Origin: Symsagittifera roscoffensis
Taxonomy: Eukaryota > Xenacoelomorpha > Acoela > Convolutidae
NCBI RefSeq assembly: GCF_963678635.1
Contig: NC_087070.1
Span: forward strand, 19,501,318-19,565,317
Reading direction: 5' to 3'
DNA: 64,000 bases
Shown: positions 13,023 to 23,184 of the stretch, in pieces
Position numbering within the stretch: the stretch's first letter is position 1
Layout of the letters: each line of letters starts with the position of its first letter
Translations under genes and position numbers: made by a program
Notes under the pieces: generated by a model
What the model was told of the DNA's origin: nothing
Seen by the model: the letters and a program-made list of their open reading frames with translations, nothing else
The model's database searches: none

Positions 13023-14202
13023 CGATAGTATGTAATATTAGCGCGTTGTTTGTATACGTTTGATCAACGTCTATCTCTTTTATCAAATTTCTCCGTTTTC
13101 AACTTGCAATTGTTTGTCTAACCTCTAACCTCATATTGTTTAGTATCATCGCCTTGTTGTAGAAAGTGACGTACTACTTCTGCTAGGGTTGATTTTCCCT
13201 CAGAAAATTTCAACTTTTTAACCAGGAGTTTTTGACGGTTTTTTTTTCTATATCAGCCATAAGATAGTGTTGCTTTGATCTCAAAATTAAAAAGATATTT
13301 TACCTGTGATTATTTTTAGTTCAGATTTCAAAAGAAAGCGCAGAATATTTATACTTTTAAAAGCATTTTGCCTGAAACTTTTTATGCCAGCCAAAAGATG
13401 TTGTTTTGAGCTCGAACTAAAAAAATCTATTTACCTGCAAACGTTTTTTGTAAACTTATAGTGGTTTGAAAGTTGCTAATTTGACAAATTGGGATAAAAA
13501 CGAGTTCTTACAGCATGCGTAAATTGCGGATTCTTGCATTTCAAATTGAACTGAGACACCAAAAAGACGGACGTAAGAATTGGGTAACTTTTTTCACCAT
13601 AAAAACGTTTAGTTGCGAATTTCCAACGGATTTTTTTTTTCAGAATCAGCCACAAGAATTTGTTGTTTTGAGCTCAAATTGTTTATTCAGTCAAATTTTT
13701 GTTTTTTAACAAAGCATGTTATTGGAAATATGTCACATATATTTGAAGTGTATTGTTTTTTTAAGCTCAAATTTAAGAAGACAATTCACCTGTAATTATT
13801 CTTAAAAATTTATGGTTGTTTGAAAAATTTTATTTGGCCCATTTGGGATAAATAAAGCAAAACATCTTGCATTCTGAAAACATGCATAAGCGGCGGATTA
13901 ATGCGTCCCAATTTGAATTGAGGTAGGAAACTGACGCAAAAGCTGTGCTCGGGTCGGTTTTATTTTCCCCAGTTTAGTGAAACTTCGGTTTTTAGCTATT
14001 TCCCCAAACTTCGGCTTTTAGCTAAGATTTCTTGACGTTTTTCCATGACAGCCAAAAATTTTGTTTTTTTGAGCCCAATTTTAAAAAATATTTCAAATCT
14101 GATTGTTTTTTATTGCCAAAAATTCAAGCTTGAGCTGGTTTTTTTATCAGTCAATTATCGAATTTTCCTAAATTGGCCAATTTAAGATAGCTTTTCTGTG
14201 GT

Positions 14203-14396
14203 AGGGCGACAATTCGTATCAGGCGACAATTCGTAACAAGGAACTCGCAAGTAGAACACGCTTTCTCTTCTTCGCTCCGCTGCCCTTACATCCGGCACGA
14301 GAGTAATAATGCGCGTGAATCAGTGTTCTCTGCTTAATCTACGGTTACGAATTGTCGCTTTTTACGAACTTTCGCCTGTTGCAAATTGTTGCCTCA
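14203..14396. mobile_element. Small inverted-repeat insertion, about 190 bp
   Basis: The left end has GGCGACAATTCGTATCAGGC and a near repeat GGCGACAATTCGTAACA. The right end has GTTACGAATTGTCGC and TTCGCCTGTTGCAAATTGTT. These pair as inverted copies around a more GC-rich centre. It interrupts a copy of the dispersed repeat cluster, so it is younger than that copy. Confidence 0.6.
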
Positions 14397-16682
14397 CGTT
14401 TTTTTTTGTCACGGATTCAGCTGAAAAATGTAGTTGTTTTCAGCTCAAATTAAAGAAAAAAAAACATTTCACTTGTTATTGATATAGTGATGTTAGAGCG
14501 GATTGAAATTAGCTAAATTGACTAACTTGGGGTGCTTAACGCGCAATATATTGTGTTTTTATACATTGCGTAAGCAAAGGATTCATGCGTTCCAAATTGA
14601 ATTGAGTTCCAAATTGAATTGAAATTTACGTAAAAATTTAACTTCCCGAGACAAACTTCGACTTTTTAACTAGGAGTTTTCGAGGAATTGTTTTGATATC
14701 AGCCAAAGGTTTTTGTTTTGAGCTAAGAGTTACTCTCAAGACATTTCACTCAATTTATGATGTCATGAGTATTTGAAAACTGCTAATCTGGCCAATTTAG
14801 GATAGTTCACGCGCCATTTTTTGCGTACTTATAACATGCTTGAGCCGCGGATTAATGCATGCCAATTGAATTGAGTCAAGAAAGAGATGTAATAGTTGGT
14901 CTCGGCGTGGATAAAACGCGCGTAAGTGGAAGGCAAAATGCGTTACAAATTGGTTTGAGGCAAATCATTTGTTGGATTTTTTACCATACAAATTCCATAC
15001 TTTTGTAGTATACTTTAGCTTGTGGGGGGATAAACTTAAAAAAGTTTTTTTTTTTTAAATTTGACCTTAAAGGGCAGTCGGAACAATCAGAGCTTCGCCA
15101 TGATACAAAAACAAGATTGTTGTTAATTTATGGGATTATAGGGATTGGCAATTTGGTCAGTTTTTGGAAATTTTTTTATGTATGTGGAATTTTGGACGGA
15201 TTTTGTTAAGATCATCCAAAAGATATTGTTATCTTGTGCTCAAGGTTTACAATAATTTTTCAATTGTGACCTTTTTTGTAAAACTGTGGGGTTTGAAATT
15301 GATAAATTAAATTAAAAAACGCGCAATATCTTGCATTCTTTTGACATGCGTAAGCAGCGGCTTGATGCGTACTAATTTGATTTGAGGCAAGAAAGGGAAG
15401 TTATAATTAAGATTGAGTTAGCTTTATTTTCTCCAGATACAATTTGACCTATTAGCTAGAAGTTTAAAACGTACTTTATTAATTTCAGCCGAGAGAAATT
15501 GATGTTTTGATTTTAAACTTAAAAAAATATTTTACCTTTGAGCTTTTTTTGTAGAGTTATGTTTTTGAAAACTGCTAATCTTGAAATACAAGGCTTTCTT
15601 AAACTTTTTTAGCAAAAAAACGTCTTTTTTCCATTACCGTGTATATTTCTCCAACAAAAGTTTTCAAATTTGGTCTTAAAGTGCAGCCAGAACATTCAAA
15701 GTTTTGCCCCGATATACGGCCAGTTTTTGATCTGAAAAGATTGCGCTTTTTGGTCAATTTGAGTTAATTAATGCGCGATTTTTTTCATGCTTTTTACGGA
15801 TAAGCGGAAACTTAATCCGTCTTGAAAATAGATCCAAACTGAACTGATGCATGATCTTTGGCCTGTTCAAAATATTTAAATATCTGAAAATGATCACGTA
15901 GTACTTAGCATAGCGTGTGGATGGATAGTTTTCGAAAAAAAAATTCTCAAAAAAGATTTTGAAAAATGTTTTAATTACTTTGAAGTTCCGTCAGTTTTTT
16001 GATGCGCTCACTACTCAATAGAGCTTAAAAGTCAGTTGGATCATTCAGGACTTCACCCTGATTCGAAGAGTGTTTTTGAGTTTACTCCTAGTATCATAAA
16101 TAGAGAGGCAATTTCAAAAACCAATCGCAGCCCATGCAAAAAGTCTTCGCTTGACTTATCAAGTTAACATTCTCCCACCTAAAATTTAGTGAAAATTTCA
16201 AGCCATAAGGCCTGCGTGTAATTTGCTCAAATCTGAATACTCAAATCACATCACGGTTAAAACATTCAAATAATTGAATTGAGACAAACTAATTGAATCC
16301 ACTAGCTCCTAATTACATTCAAATGGTGGCGTCCCTAATAATGGACGGATCAAAAGTCTGAAATTCATTTTCAGTTATTTTGAGAAAATCATATTTGAGT
16401 ATTTAAAACTTTTTGCCCTGATAGGAGCAATCTTTTTGTACCGAATTCTGAAGAAAACGGAACACTTATGATCGTTGTGGTTTTTTTCAGCCAACTTTCA
16501 GCAATCGAAGTACAAGTTTTTGACAAAAAAATATAATACACTGAAGATATCGACTCTCTGAATCAAAGTATAAAAAGTTTTTTACCCTCCGATTTATTAT
16601 GCAACATTTTAGGAGTTTGAAAATAGCCAATTCGGCCATGTCCTTGACTAATTTATGTTCGCTTTTTCATAACGCTAAAAAC

Positions 16683-17111
16683 CAGGGGCGGATCTAGAAT
16701 TTTCTCGAGGGGGGGGAGGACTTTCAAAAATTTTTGAAAATTTTGTCGAACTTTTTTATTGGTCGGTCAAACTGATTTATCAAACTCTCCCAAAGCACTA
16801 AAAAGTCCCTGTTTTGGCCTAACTTTCTGCGCCGCAGGCAAAAGTTTGAAAAAATTGGCCAAAAAGGCGTTTTCGAACACTTTTTGGAAAATTTTGACCA
16901 AAAAATTGAATTTTTTGGCGCGCGCTCTCCCCTCAAAATTAGTATATATTAGTGCCAAAGGCGTCTTCAGAAAAATTTAAGGGTCTGTCAGCGAAAATGT
17001 TGTCTCAAAATAAAACAAAAGCGGGACCCTTTGGGTCGGCAGGGGGTCGAATCCCTGAGGGGGGGGGGGAGAAGGCGTCTGTTTCCCGCCTACCCCCTAG
17101 ATCCGCCCCTG
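16683..17111. mobile_element. hAT-type MITE, 429 bp, family copy 1
   Basis: The ends are CAGGGGCGGATCTAG and CTAGATCCGCCCCTG, an exact 15-base terminal inverted repeat. The flanks CTAAAAAC (16675-16682) and CTGAAAAC (17112-17119) match 7 of 8, as expected of a hAT-type 8-bp target duplication. G-rich and C-rich tracts lie just inside the ends. Open frames in it are by-products of the repeat. Confidence 0.85.
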
Positions 17112-17713
17112 CTGAAAACTTAACGCGAATTATTTTTGTAGGACGAATTACTCCGCACAACAAAACCGTTACAAATTAGTAATTGCTCGTATTTTTTTTC
17201 GTACGACTGATATTTTTATACTTAACCTTCGATACTTCCCAAGTTTATAGTTTTCCAATAATTTCTCATGCCAAAAACTATTCGAGACCAATTAAAGGGC
17301 AATCGGAACATCCAATTAAAGTGCAGTCTTGTTTAAATTAATTTAAGTAATTCTGTTTTTTTTTTCAATTATTTTTCACACATAAAATCAAGCTGATTAC
17401 CTGTGTAAATAGCCAGTTTTTTCGTCTTTTGAAGCAAAGCAAAACAACTAATTTTTCAATATTTTCTTTTCGCAAAAAGTATTCGAGACCAATTAAAGGG
17501 CTGTCGGAACATCCAATGCTTTGCCCTGATATACGAGCAGTCTTGTTTCTTTAAGTCTTATATTGCGGTGTCCAAAAAACATGCCCTAGAAAGGCGCTTT
17601 TGAAGAAACGCCATTGTTCGGTGACTATCCAAAACTATATCTAAAACCAAAACCATTTCTCATTTATTTGGCTTTTAGTCATTTTTTTTGTTTTTATACA
17701 AAATCTATTCTAG

Positions 17714-17783
17714 GTGCTCATCCGCGGTATATTATGGGAAATTACAACTGGCAGCTGTACTGTGCAACACCAGCCAACGTCAG
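17714..17783 (+). CDS. SSUH2: SSUH2-like protein, 70-nt internal exon
   Basis: A small exon between TTCTAG and CAG|GTATCT. It enters in phase 1, which matches the exon ending at 10688, and leaves in phase 2, which matches the exon starting at 18610. It codes for AHPRYIMGNYNWQLYCATPA plus two residues, joining the upstream basic segment to the SDIWAFDV strand just before the zinc-binding cysteines. SSUH2 proteins have a short variable linker with an aromatic W/F-rich strand here, so size and position fit. Reading on past the donor gives an open frame to 17940, but nothing in it is recognisable. Two-sided phase agreement and a strong donor make this a good exon despite its size. Confidence 0.75.
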
Positions 17784-18117
17784 GTATCTATCCTTGGATC
17801 CTTTTTTGAAGCATATAATCTGGCTAGAACCAAAAGATGAAGTCATAAGCGAGTTTTTCTTAAGATGGGGCTTAAAAACAGTGATTAAAAAACTAGATTG
17901 CCCAGTGAATAAAAAAATGATCGATAGCTTGATCATCTAAAAATGCAATTATTTCAATGGCTGTTTATGAATCAATGGCTGTGTATGTGAATTCCAATTG
18001 GCTTTGTCCGAAGTCAATAAGAGTTTGAATTTATTTGATCTTCGATTTGATAGTAAAAAGAAATTTTATATAAACTATATATATTTGACGGCAGTTGTTT
18101 TTTCTATTGAACAAGAA

Positions 18118-18455
18118 CAGACGTAGCCAGTCTAGGATTTTCTTGAGGGGGTGGGGGATTTTCAAAAGGGGAGGGGACTTTTTTTGAGAGCGACCTAATT
18201 GATTTTTTCGAGTGGTTTTTTTCTCAAGTTGACCATATTGATTTTCCGAGTGCTCTCAGAACAATGTAAAGACCCTATTTTGACTAAATTTTGTGTGCCG
18301 CAGGCAAGTTTTGAAAAGTTTATGGGCAGTTTTTTTGGAAATTTTTCCCCTTCAAAGATAGTAATTATTGGCGCCAAAGAAGGCTAATTTAGAGCCAATG
18401 ATAACTGAGGGAAAAAATGTCCGACCCCTCCCCCCTCCGTGAATCCACCACTGGA
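18118..18455. mobile_element. hAT-type MITE, degenerate family copy
   Basis: Begins near CCAGTCTAGGATTTTCTTGA with a GGGGGTGGGGG tract and ends near CCCCTCCGTGAATCCACCAC. The interior matches the 16683-17111 copy (TTGTGTGCCGCAGGCAAG, ATTATTGGCGCCAAAGAAGG). The terminal repeats are mutated. It lies in the SSUH2 intron 17784-18609. Confidence 0.7.
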
Positions 18456-18609
18456 CGCGTATATGGTTTACTTTCGTTATTTTTATCAACAAAGCAAATC
18501 CCCTTGACTGCATATTATCGAACTTCTGACTCCCATCACTATTCGTTTGAGGGTTTTATTATTAGCGGGGGCACAACACACACATGAACTAAAGTTAAAA
18601 TTATTTGAG

Positions 18610-18837
18610 TGACATCTGGGCTTTCGATGTGCTGCCGAAAACGAAATGGTGGGAGGGGAAGAAGGAGTTGGAGTACGGCGAACGGAGAGTGATGGTCTGT
18701 GGCCGATGTTTTGGCAGGAAGACTCTTGTCTGCGGGTGGTGCCGCGGCGGGGGACTGCGAAATAACGGACGCTGTTTCCAATGCCGAGGCTCTGGGTACA
18801 TAAGATGCGCGGGCTGTGATGCACAGGGATTTGTTAG
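18610..18837 (+). CDS. SSUH2: SSUH2-like protein, zinc-binding (DnaJ-type CxxC) exon
   Basis: This exon follows TTATTTGAG and ends at a strong donor, AG|GTTAGT; introns on both sides are phase 2. After a strand (SDIWAFDVLPKTKW) it encodes four CxxC motifs: CGRC, CGWC, CFQC and CAGC. The spacing is CxxCxG...CxxCxGGG, a short linker, then CxxCxGSG...CxxC...G, the cysteine-rich fold of DnaJ central domains as used in SSUH2. It would bind two zinc ions. The local GC content is clearly above the flanking intron, and the downstream reading frame soon hits an intron, so the exon stands out. It is the most diagnostic part of the gene. Confidence 0.85.
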
Positions 18838-19385
18838 GTTAGTTTCCGGATTGAGGTGGTCGGATTATTTATCGACCGTGTATTGGTCGAACGACGTCTC
18901 ATTATCACCCCAAGTTATATAAAGGTCGACGAAAACTTAAGGTCAACTAGGGTCGATTCATGAGTCGACCAGGGTTGATCAATGAGTCGATCGGGTTTTA
19001 TACATCAGCCGACCATATTAAAGACTGAAGAAACAAACTGGGGGTATTAAAAAACACAATGAATGCGAGTTTTTTTTACATCAGCTTCAATGCATGAATA
19101 GTCAGGATGTGCTTTTGAAAATTTTTCTAAAAAATCACAAAATTTTAGCGCCTTCGTTCTAAATTTAGATTTTTTGCTTGAAAAAATCCACTGCTGTTAT
19201 TTTCCGCCCGGCTTAAATTTGAGGCTTAACACGCGACTGATGACGCAGCCAATTTTTGACGTCAGACAAAAGTTTTTGCGTCGAGCAAAGTTGCAATCTA
19301 AGTCGCGACGGCTGCACCACGGCCCGGAAAACCGCGCCTTAAACGTGGTAAGGTGGCGTGAGGCAGATGGTGCGACCAAAATTTC

Positions 19386-19532
19386 GCGACCAAGGTTTCT
19401 CGATCTAACCCATCCTGTTCTAACATAAGTTGACAACCCACTAACAAGATGAGGCGACCAGGTAGATGGCGCGACCAAGGTTTCTCGATCTAACCCATCC
19501 TGTTCTAACAAAAGTTGACAACCCACTAAAAA
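19386..19532. repeat. Tandem duplication, period 85 bp
   Basis: GCGACCAAGGTTTCTCGATC and the following 40 bases (TAACCCATCCTGTTCTAACA..AAGTTGACAACCCACTAA) occur at 19386 and again at 19471 with one or two differences, separated by a short GGCGACCAGGTAGATG spacer. Confidence 0.9.
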
Positions 19533-20690
19533 GAAAAACAATTTAGGAAGTGAACAAATAAAATAAAACAAAAGTCGAAAAAATTCATTTGACAAAAACA
19601 AAAAAAAACGCGTCAATTCAAAGCACGTTCACTTAATTCTCTCCGTTGTATTGATATCAGTTTAGCTCCTGGAACAGGTTTTCAATCTTTCTGATTGAAT
19701 CATAATGATTAAACAGCTATTTAAAGAACCAATATTATATTAAACCGACATAGTTATTTCAATGAACAAAACCTAAATCAAAAACTATTAGGCAGTTTTT
19801 GCCCAAAAACAATTGCACGACAAAGCAAAAACTGTATAGCAGCCAGTACACCATAAGGAAACATTTCTGAGGAGCGTAGCCGAGATTTTAACCTTGTTTG
19901 TTATTGCCCCTAAACCAGCCGGCCAGGCCGCAATGCCGAGACAAAAATTCAAAAGTCTAGGCAATTTTATTTTAAATATGTGAAATTTAATCGCTCTCAA
20001 CTTTCATCTAAGATGTAGCCCAACGGAGGAGTTAGGTTTTTTTTCACACCTTGAATTTAGGTTTTGTATTTACATCACTTGAAGCCAAAGCATCCCGGAT
20101 CAGATCCGATTGTAATAGAAATTACGAAGTTCGACGAAGATAACAACAATCAAATTCAGAAACAATGATAGCAGAGTTAAAGTAATAAGTAATCAAACCA
20201 AAGCAAAAACCAGACAATTTTCAATCAAACTCTGATACAGAAAAATCTTCAAAAAATTGAAAAATTTTGAAGAAAGATAAATTAGTAAATAAAACGCGCG
20301 CTGATTAAAAAACAGATATGACTGTCGACATAAAAAATTAGTATCAAATAAAACATAATTTTGGGACTAAAACGAAGAAAAAATGGAAAACATATAAGCG
20401 ATTCAAAGAAACTAAGAAAAAACGGTTAACGATTTGAGGTGCTACCAGATACTAATAAAACTGGATACATTAAATTTATAGCAAATTTATTATACAGAAA
20501 ATCAACATGTCTTTATATCATTTTATACTACTTGTCTTTTAATCTGAAACCTGATCTTGTATATTTCTAATAAAAATATCAAAAAAAAAAGAAATAGTAA
20601 GTACAAAAATGTACCAATCAAAGTGATGATATTCATGCAAAAAACTGCAATTTACATTGTTATAAATCATAAACTGCCTTGAAGTCGAAA

Positions 20691-21105
20691 CAGGGGCGGA
20701 TTTAGGGAGGGGGGGGGGCGGGGGGGGGACGCTTCCCCCTCAGGGATTCGACCTCCTGCCGACCCAAAGGGTCCCCCCTTTGATACTTTTTCAGAAATCC
20801 ATTTTTGGCCGACCGACGCTAAAATTTTTCTAAAGGCGCCTTTGGCGCCAATATATACTAACTTTGAGGGGGAGCGCGCGCCAAAAAAACGCGATTTTTT
20901 TGTCAAAATTTTTCAAAAATTGCCCAAAAACGGCTTTTTTGACTGTTTTTTCAAAAATTTGCCTGCGGCGCAGAAAATTTTGCCAAAGTAGGAGGGGCAA
21001 AACACTGCTTTGGGAGAGCTTGAAAAATCAATTTGGTCGACCTAAAAAAAAAAAAAAGGTCGTCAAATCCGCCCCCCCCTCGAGAAAATCCTAGATCCGC
21101 CCCTG
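20691..21105. mobile_element. hAT-type MITE, 415 bp, best-preserved copy (opposite orientation)
   Basis: Starts CAGGGGCGGATTTAG and ends CTAGATCCGCCCCTG. A perfect 8-bp direct repeat AGTCGAAA flanks it (20683-20690 and 21106-21113), the hAT superfamily target duplication. The interior shares CCCTCAGGGATTCGACC, CCGACCCAAAGGGTCC and GCGCCAATATATACTAACTT with other copies in this window. It has no transposase. Confidence 0.92.
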
Positions 21106-23064
21106 AGTCGAAATCAAGTTCAGAAAAAAATTTTCAATCTAATTTTAAATTCCACTCAAAAGTTTTGATTTGATTTTTTTTGAGTTTCTTCAATTAAATA
21201 ATCTGCTCAGCGAAAAAATTGCTTATAAGGAATTTATCAAGAACCAGAAATTGACATGATGCAGCATATGATTTTCAAAAAGATGATCTTTGATTATTTG
21301 ATTATATTGAGCCCTCTTTACGACTCAAAGAAGCTGCAAGAATGATTTTCTGACATAATTGTAAAGAATTAACAACAAACAGCAAAAAAAACAGATTATG
21401 TTTGGGAACATCAACGGGAGCCTAAGTTTCGTTTCGGCATATTTACAGAATTTTATAACAAAATCAGAAAAACTATTAGTTTGAAAAAAAAAGTCAAATT
21501 GTTTTTTTATCTATCAATCGAAACAAAGAAAAAACAATAGTTTCAACTTCATACTTCTATAAAAAATCCTTCACTACTGAAGCAAATCAATCATATTAAC
21601 CAAGGAAAAAAATCACTTCAGCAAAATTCATGAGTACAATATTCTTCAACAAGGGCACCAAAACACGAAAAGAAAGTTAAGCTCCATCAAAGCACCCACA
21701 GTTACAGATAAAACACACGTTTGCTGGAAACTCAATCAAAATAAGAACCAACGCAGCATCAACATGAAACGCTACCTCCGCTACGTACAAAATTTTTAAA
21801 GTTTGGTAATACTCGTTTTCATAAACACAATCTAGGATTTTAACCGTCAATTTTCAAATTTGAAGACAAAACCAAACCATTCTAAGCAAAATTGAATCCA
21901 TCAACAGGAAAAAAAATAAGGAAAAGAAACCCATTAAAGCAAAAGAATAAGGACGGCAAATGACAGGTTTTCTCGAAAGCATTACACTAAAATGTAATCA
22001 AACAAACCAACAGTTTCAAAGCGCTAAAAACTTGACAAAATACAAAGTTGTCTTGACAAGTTTAGCAGTTGAGACATGCCTCAAATTCAACCAAACAGTA
22101 CAAACTTACAGTGATTAAGAATCGAAAATACCCTTACCAAAATTATCAAAACAATATTAAGAATCACAAAAATACTAAATGTTCTACCTTGAATTCCCTG
22201 AAATATCAAAAATATGATCATAATAACGGTAATATAACTATGTAAAAAAAACAGGGCAACAGAACAGATATATGCAAACACATATTATACTAGATCCGTA
22301 AAAAAGAATTACAGAGTTTTAGAGTTAGAACATCTTTTTTATCAAAAAATTTTCAAACAGTTGTGACTGGGTTAGATGCTGAATATTTATTTACAAATTT
22401 TTAAACCCAGACACAGAAAATTTATTCATCAATGTTATAGGGCCAGCGCTTTTCATTACACTAATGCATCAAACCTGGGCACAAAGAAAAGCAGAACTGA
22501 TATAGTCTGCGTTAAATGAAGCTAAACTTTCATTTTTTGTGTTGCGTTTTCCAGTACGAGATCAAATTCTTCGTTAAATAGGTGAACAGTTTGGTTTTGT
22601 GGAAGTCATTAGAGTCCAGAGACAGGTCTCAAAACTTGTTTCAAAAAGTAAATGATTTCCACTTTGAAAACTTCGGTGGATTTCGCCCACCAATATTTGT
22701 AACGTAAACTTTGTCGATACATTAATTTCGTCGTGGATTACGTAACGAGAAAACAAACGAATTGTTCCGTATTCCGCAAATTTTGTAGCAGATTTTCCAA
22801 ACTTTGTTGCTAATTTAAAAAATTGGACTACTTTTGAAGCATTCTTAGCAACACAGTATTTTAGGTTTGTGCTTGCGGAACCCAAAAACAGCAAAGAAGA
22901 TCACAGAAAACTAGCAATAATGCCGATTCCGCAACAAATATGTTCTCAGATTGTTGTGTTATCAATTCTGCAGAAAGAAACAAACATATACAAAAAAATA
23001 GTTGATACCAACTGAAACAAAATTACAGAAAAACCCTTTTTATTTATTCATGACATAAATAGCA

Positions 23065-23184
23065 AAACAAAAATTTAAATTTGAACTCAAAAATATTCTC
23101 GACAAGTGGTGATGGATCTGTCAATAAGAACTTTTTCGTATATTTCAACTAAACAATTCTGAGTTCAAATTTAAATTTTTGTTT
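23065..23184. repeat. 25-bp perfect inverted repeat with 70-nt loop
   Basis: AAACAAAAATTTAAATTTGA and five further bases (23065-23089) are exactly complementary, inverted, to 23160-23184. It may be the centre of a larger worn foldback element. Confidence 0.85.

Larger units (their letters stand above)
11930..17600. repeat. Cluster of degenerate copies of one dispersed repeat, about 400 bp or more per unit
   Basis: A recurring order of modules is visible: ACAAATTTCGACTTTTTAAC, then TTTTTGACGGA, a stretch like GTTTTGAGCTCAAATT, CACCTGTGATTATTTTTTGT, GGCCAATTTGGGACAATTAA, CGCGCGATAT, ATGCGTAAGCG, and a tail GGCAATCGGAACATTCAG followed by TTGCCCTGATA..AGCAGTCTTGTT. Copies or fragments begin near 11.93, 13.19, 13.60, 13.95, 14.40, 14.64, 15.15, 15.42 and 16.48 kb. 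Tails also occur near 12.37, 15.07, 15.69, 16.03, 17.29 and 17.48 kb, and elsewhere at 28.56, 33.35 and 63.69 kb; a reversed copy is near 47.45 kb. No coding capacity is evident. Confidence 0.8.
10689..17713. other. SSUH2-like gene intron, about 7.0 kb
   Basis: GT...AG intron (GTTTTGATTT to TTCTAG), phase 1. It holds no recognised exon. Contents, annotated separately: many degenerate copies of a dispersed repeat (11.9-17.6 kb), a foldback element (12608-13022), a small inverted-repeat insertion (14203-14396) and a hAT-type MITE (16683-17111). 10.7-11.9 kb is unassigned AT-rich sequence. Confidence 0.7.

Noticed and set aside
16724-17179. Several open frames with GPFGSAGGRIPEG-like peptides, also near 20667-20906
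   Set aside because: They recur because they lie in copies of the hAT-type MITE; they occur on both strands and show no domain.
17784-17940. Read-through of the 17714 exon to a stop at 17940 (SLDPFLKHIIWLEPKDEVIS)
   Set aside because: It looks protein-like, but the strong donor CAG|GTATCT at 17783 and phase agreement with the zinc-domain exon make it intron. It could be an alternative end, but nothing supports that.
19197-19616. 139-residue minus-strand open frame
   Set aside because: It runs through the 85-bp tandem duplication; the apparent repeat peptide is a by-product of that repeat.
22574-22894. 106-residue minus-strand open frame
   Set aside because: It lies on a worn repeat with GCAAATTTTGTAGCAGATTTTCC-type units also seen near 0.9 and 59.8 kb; no domain.
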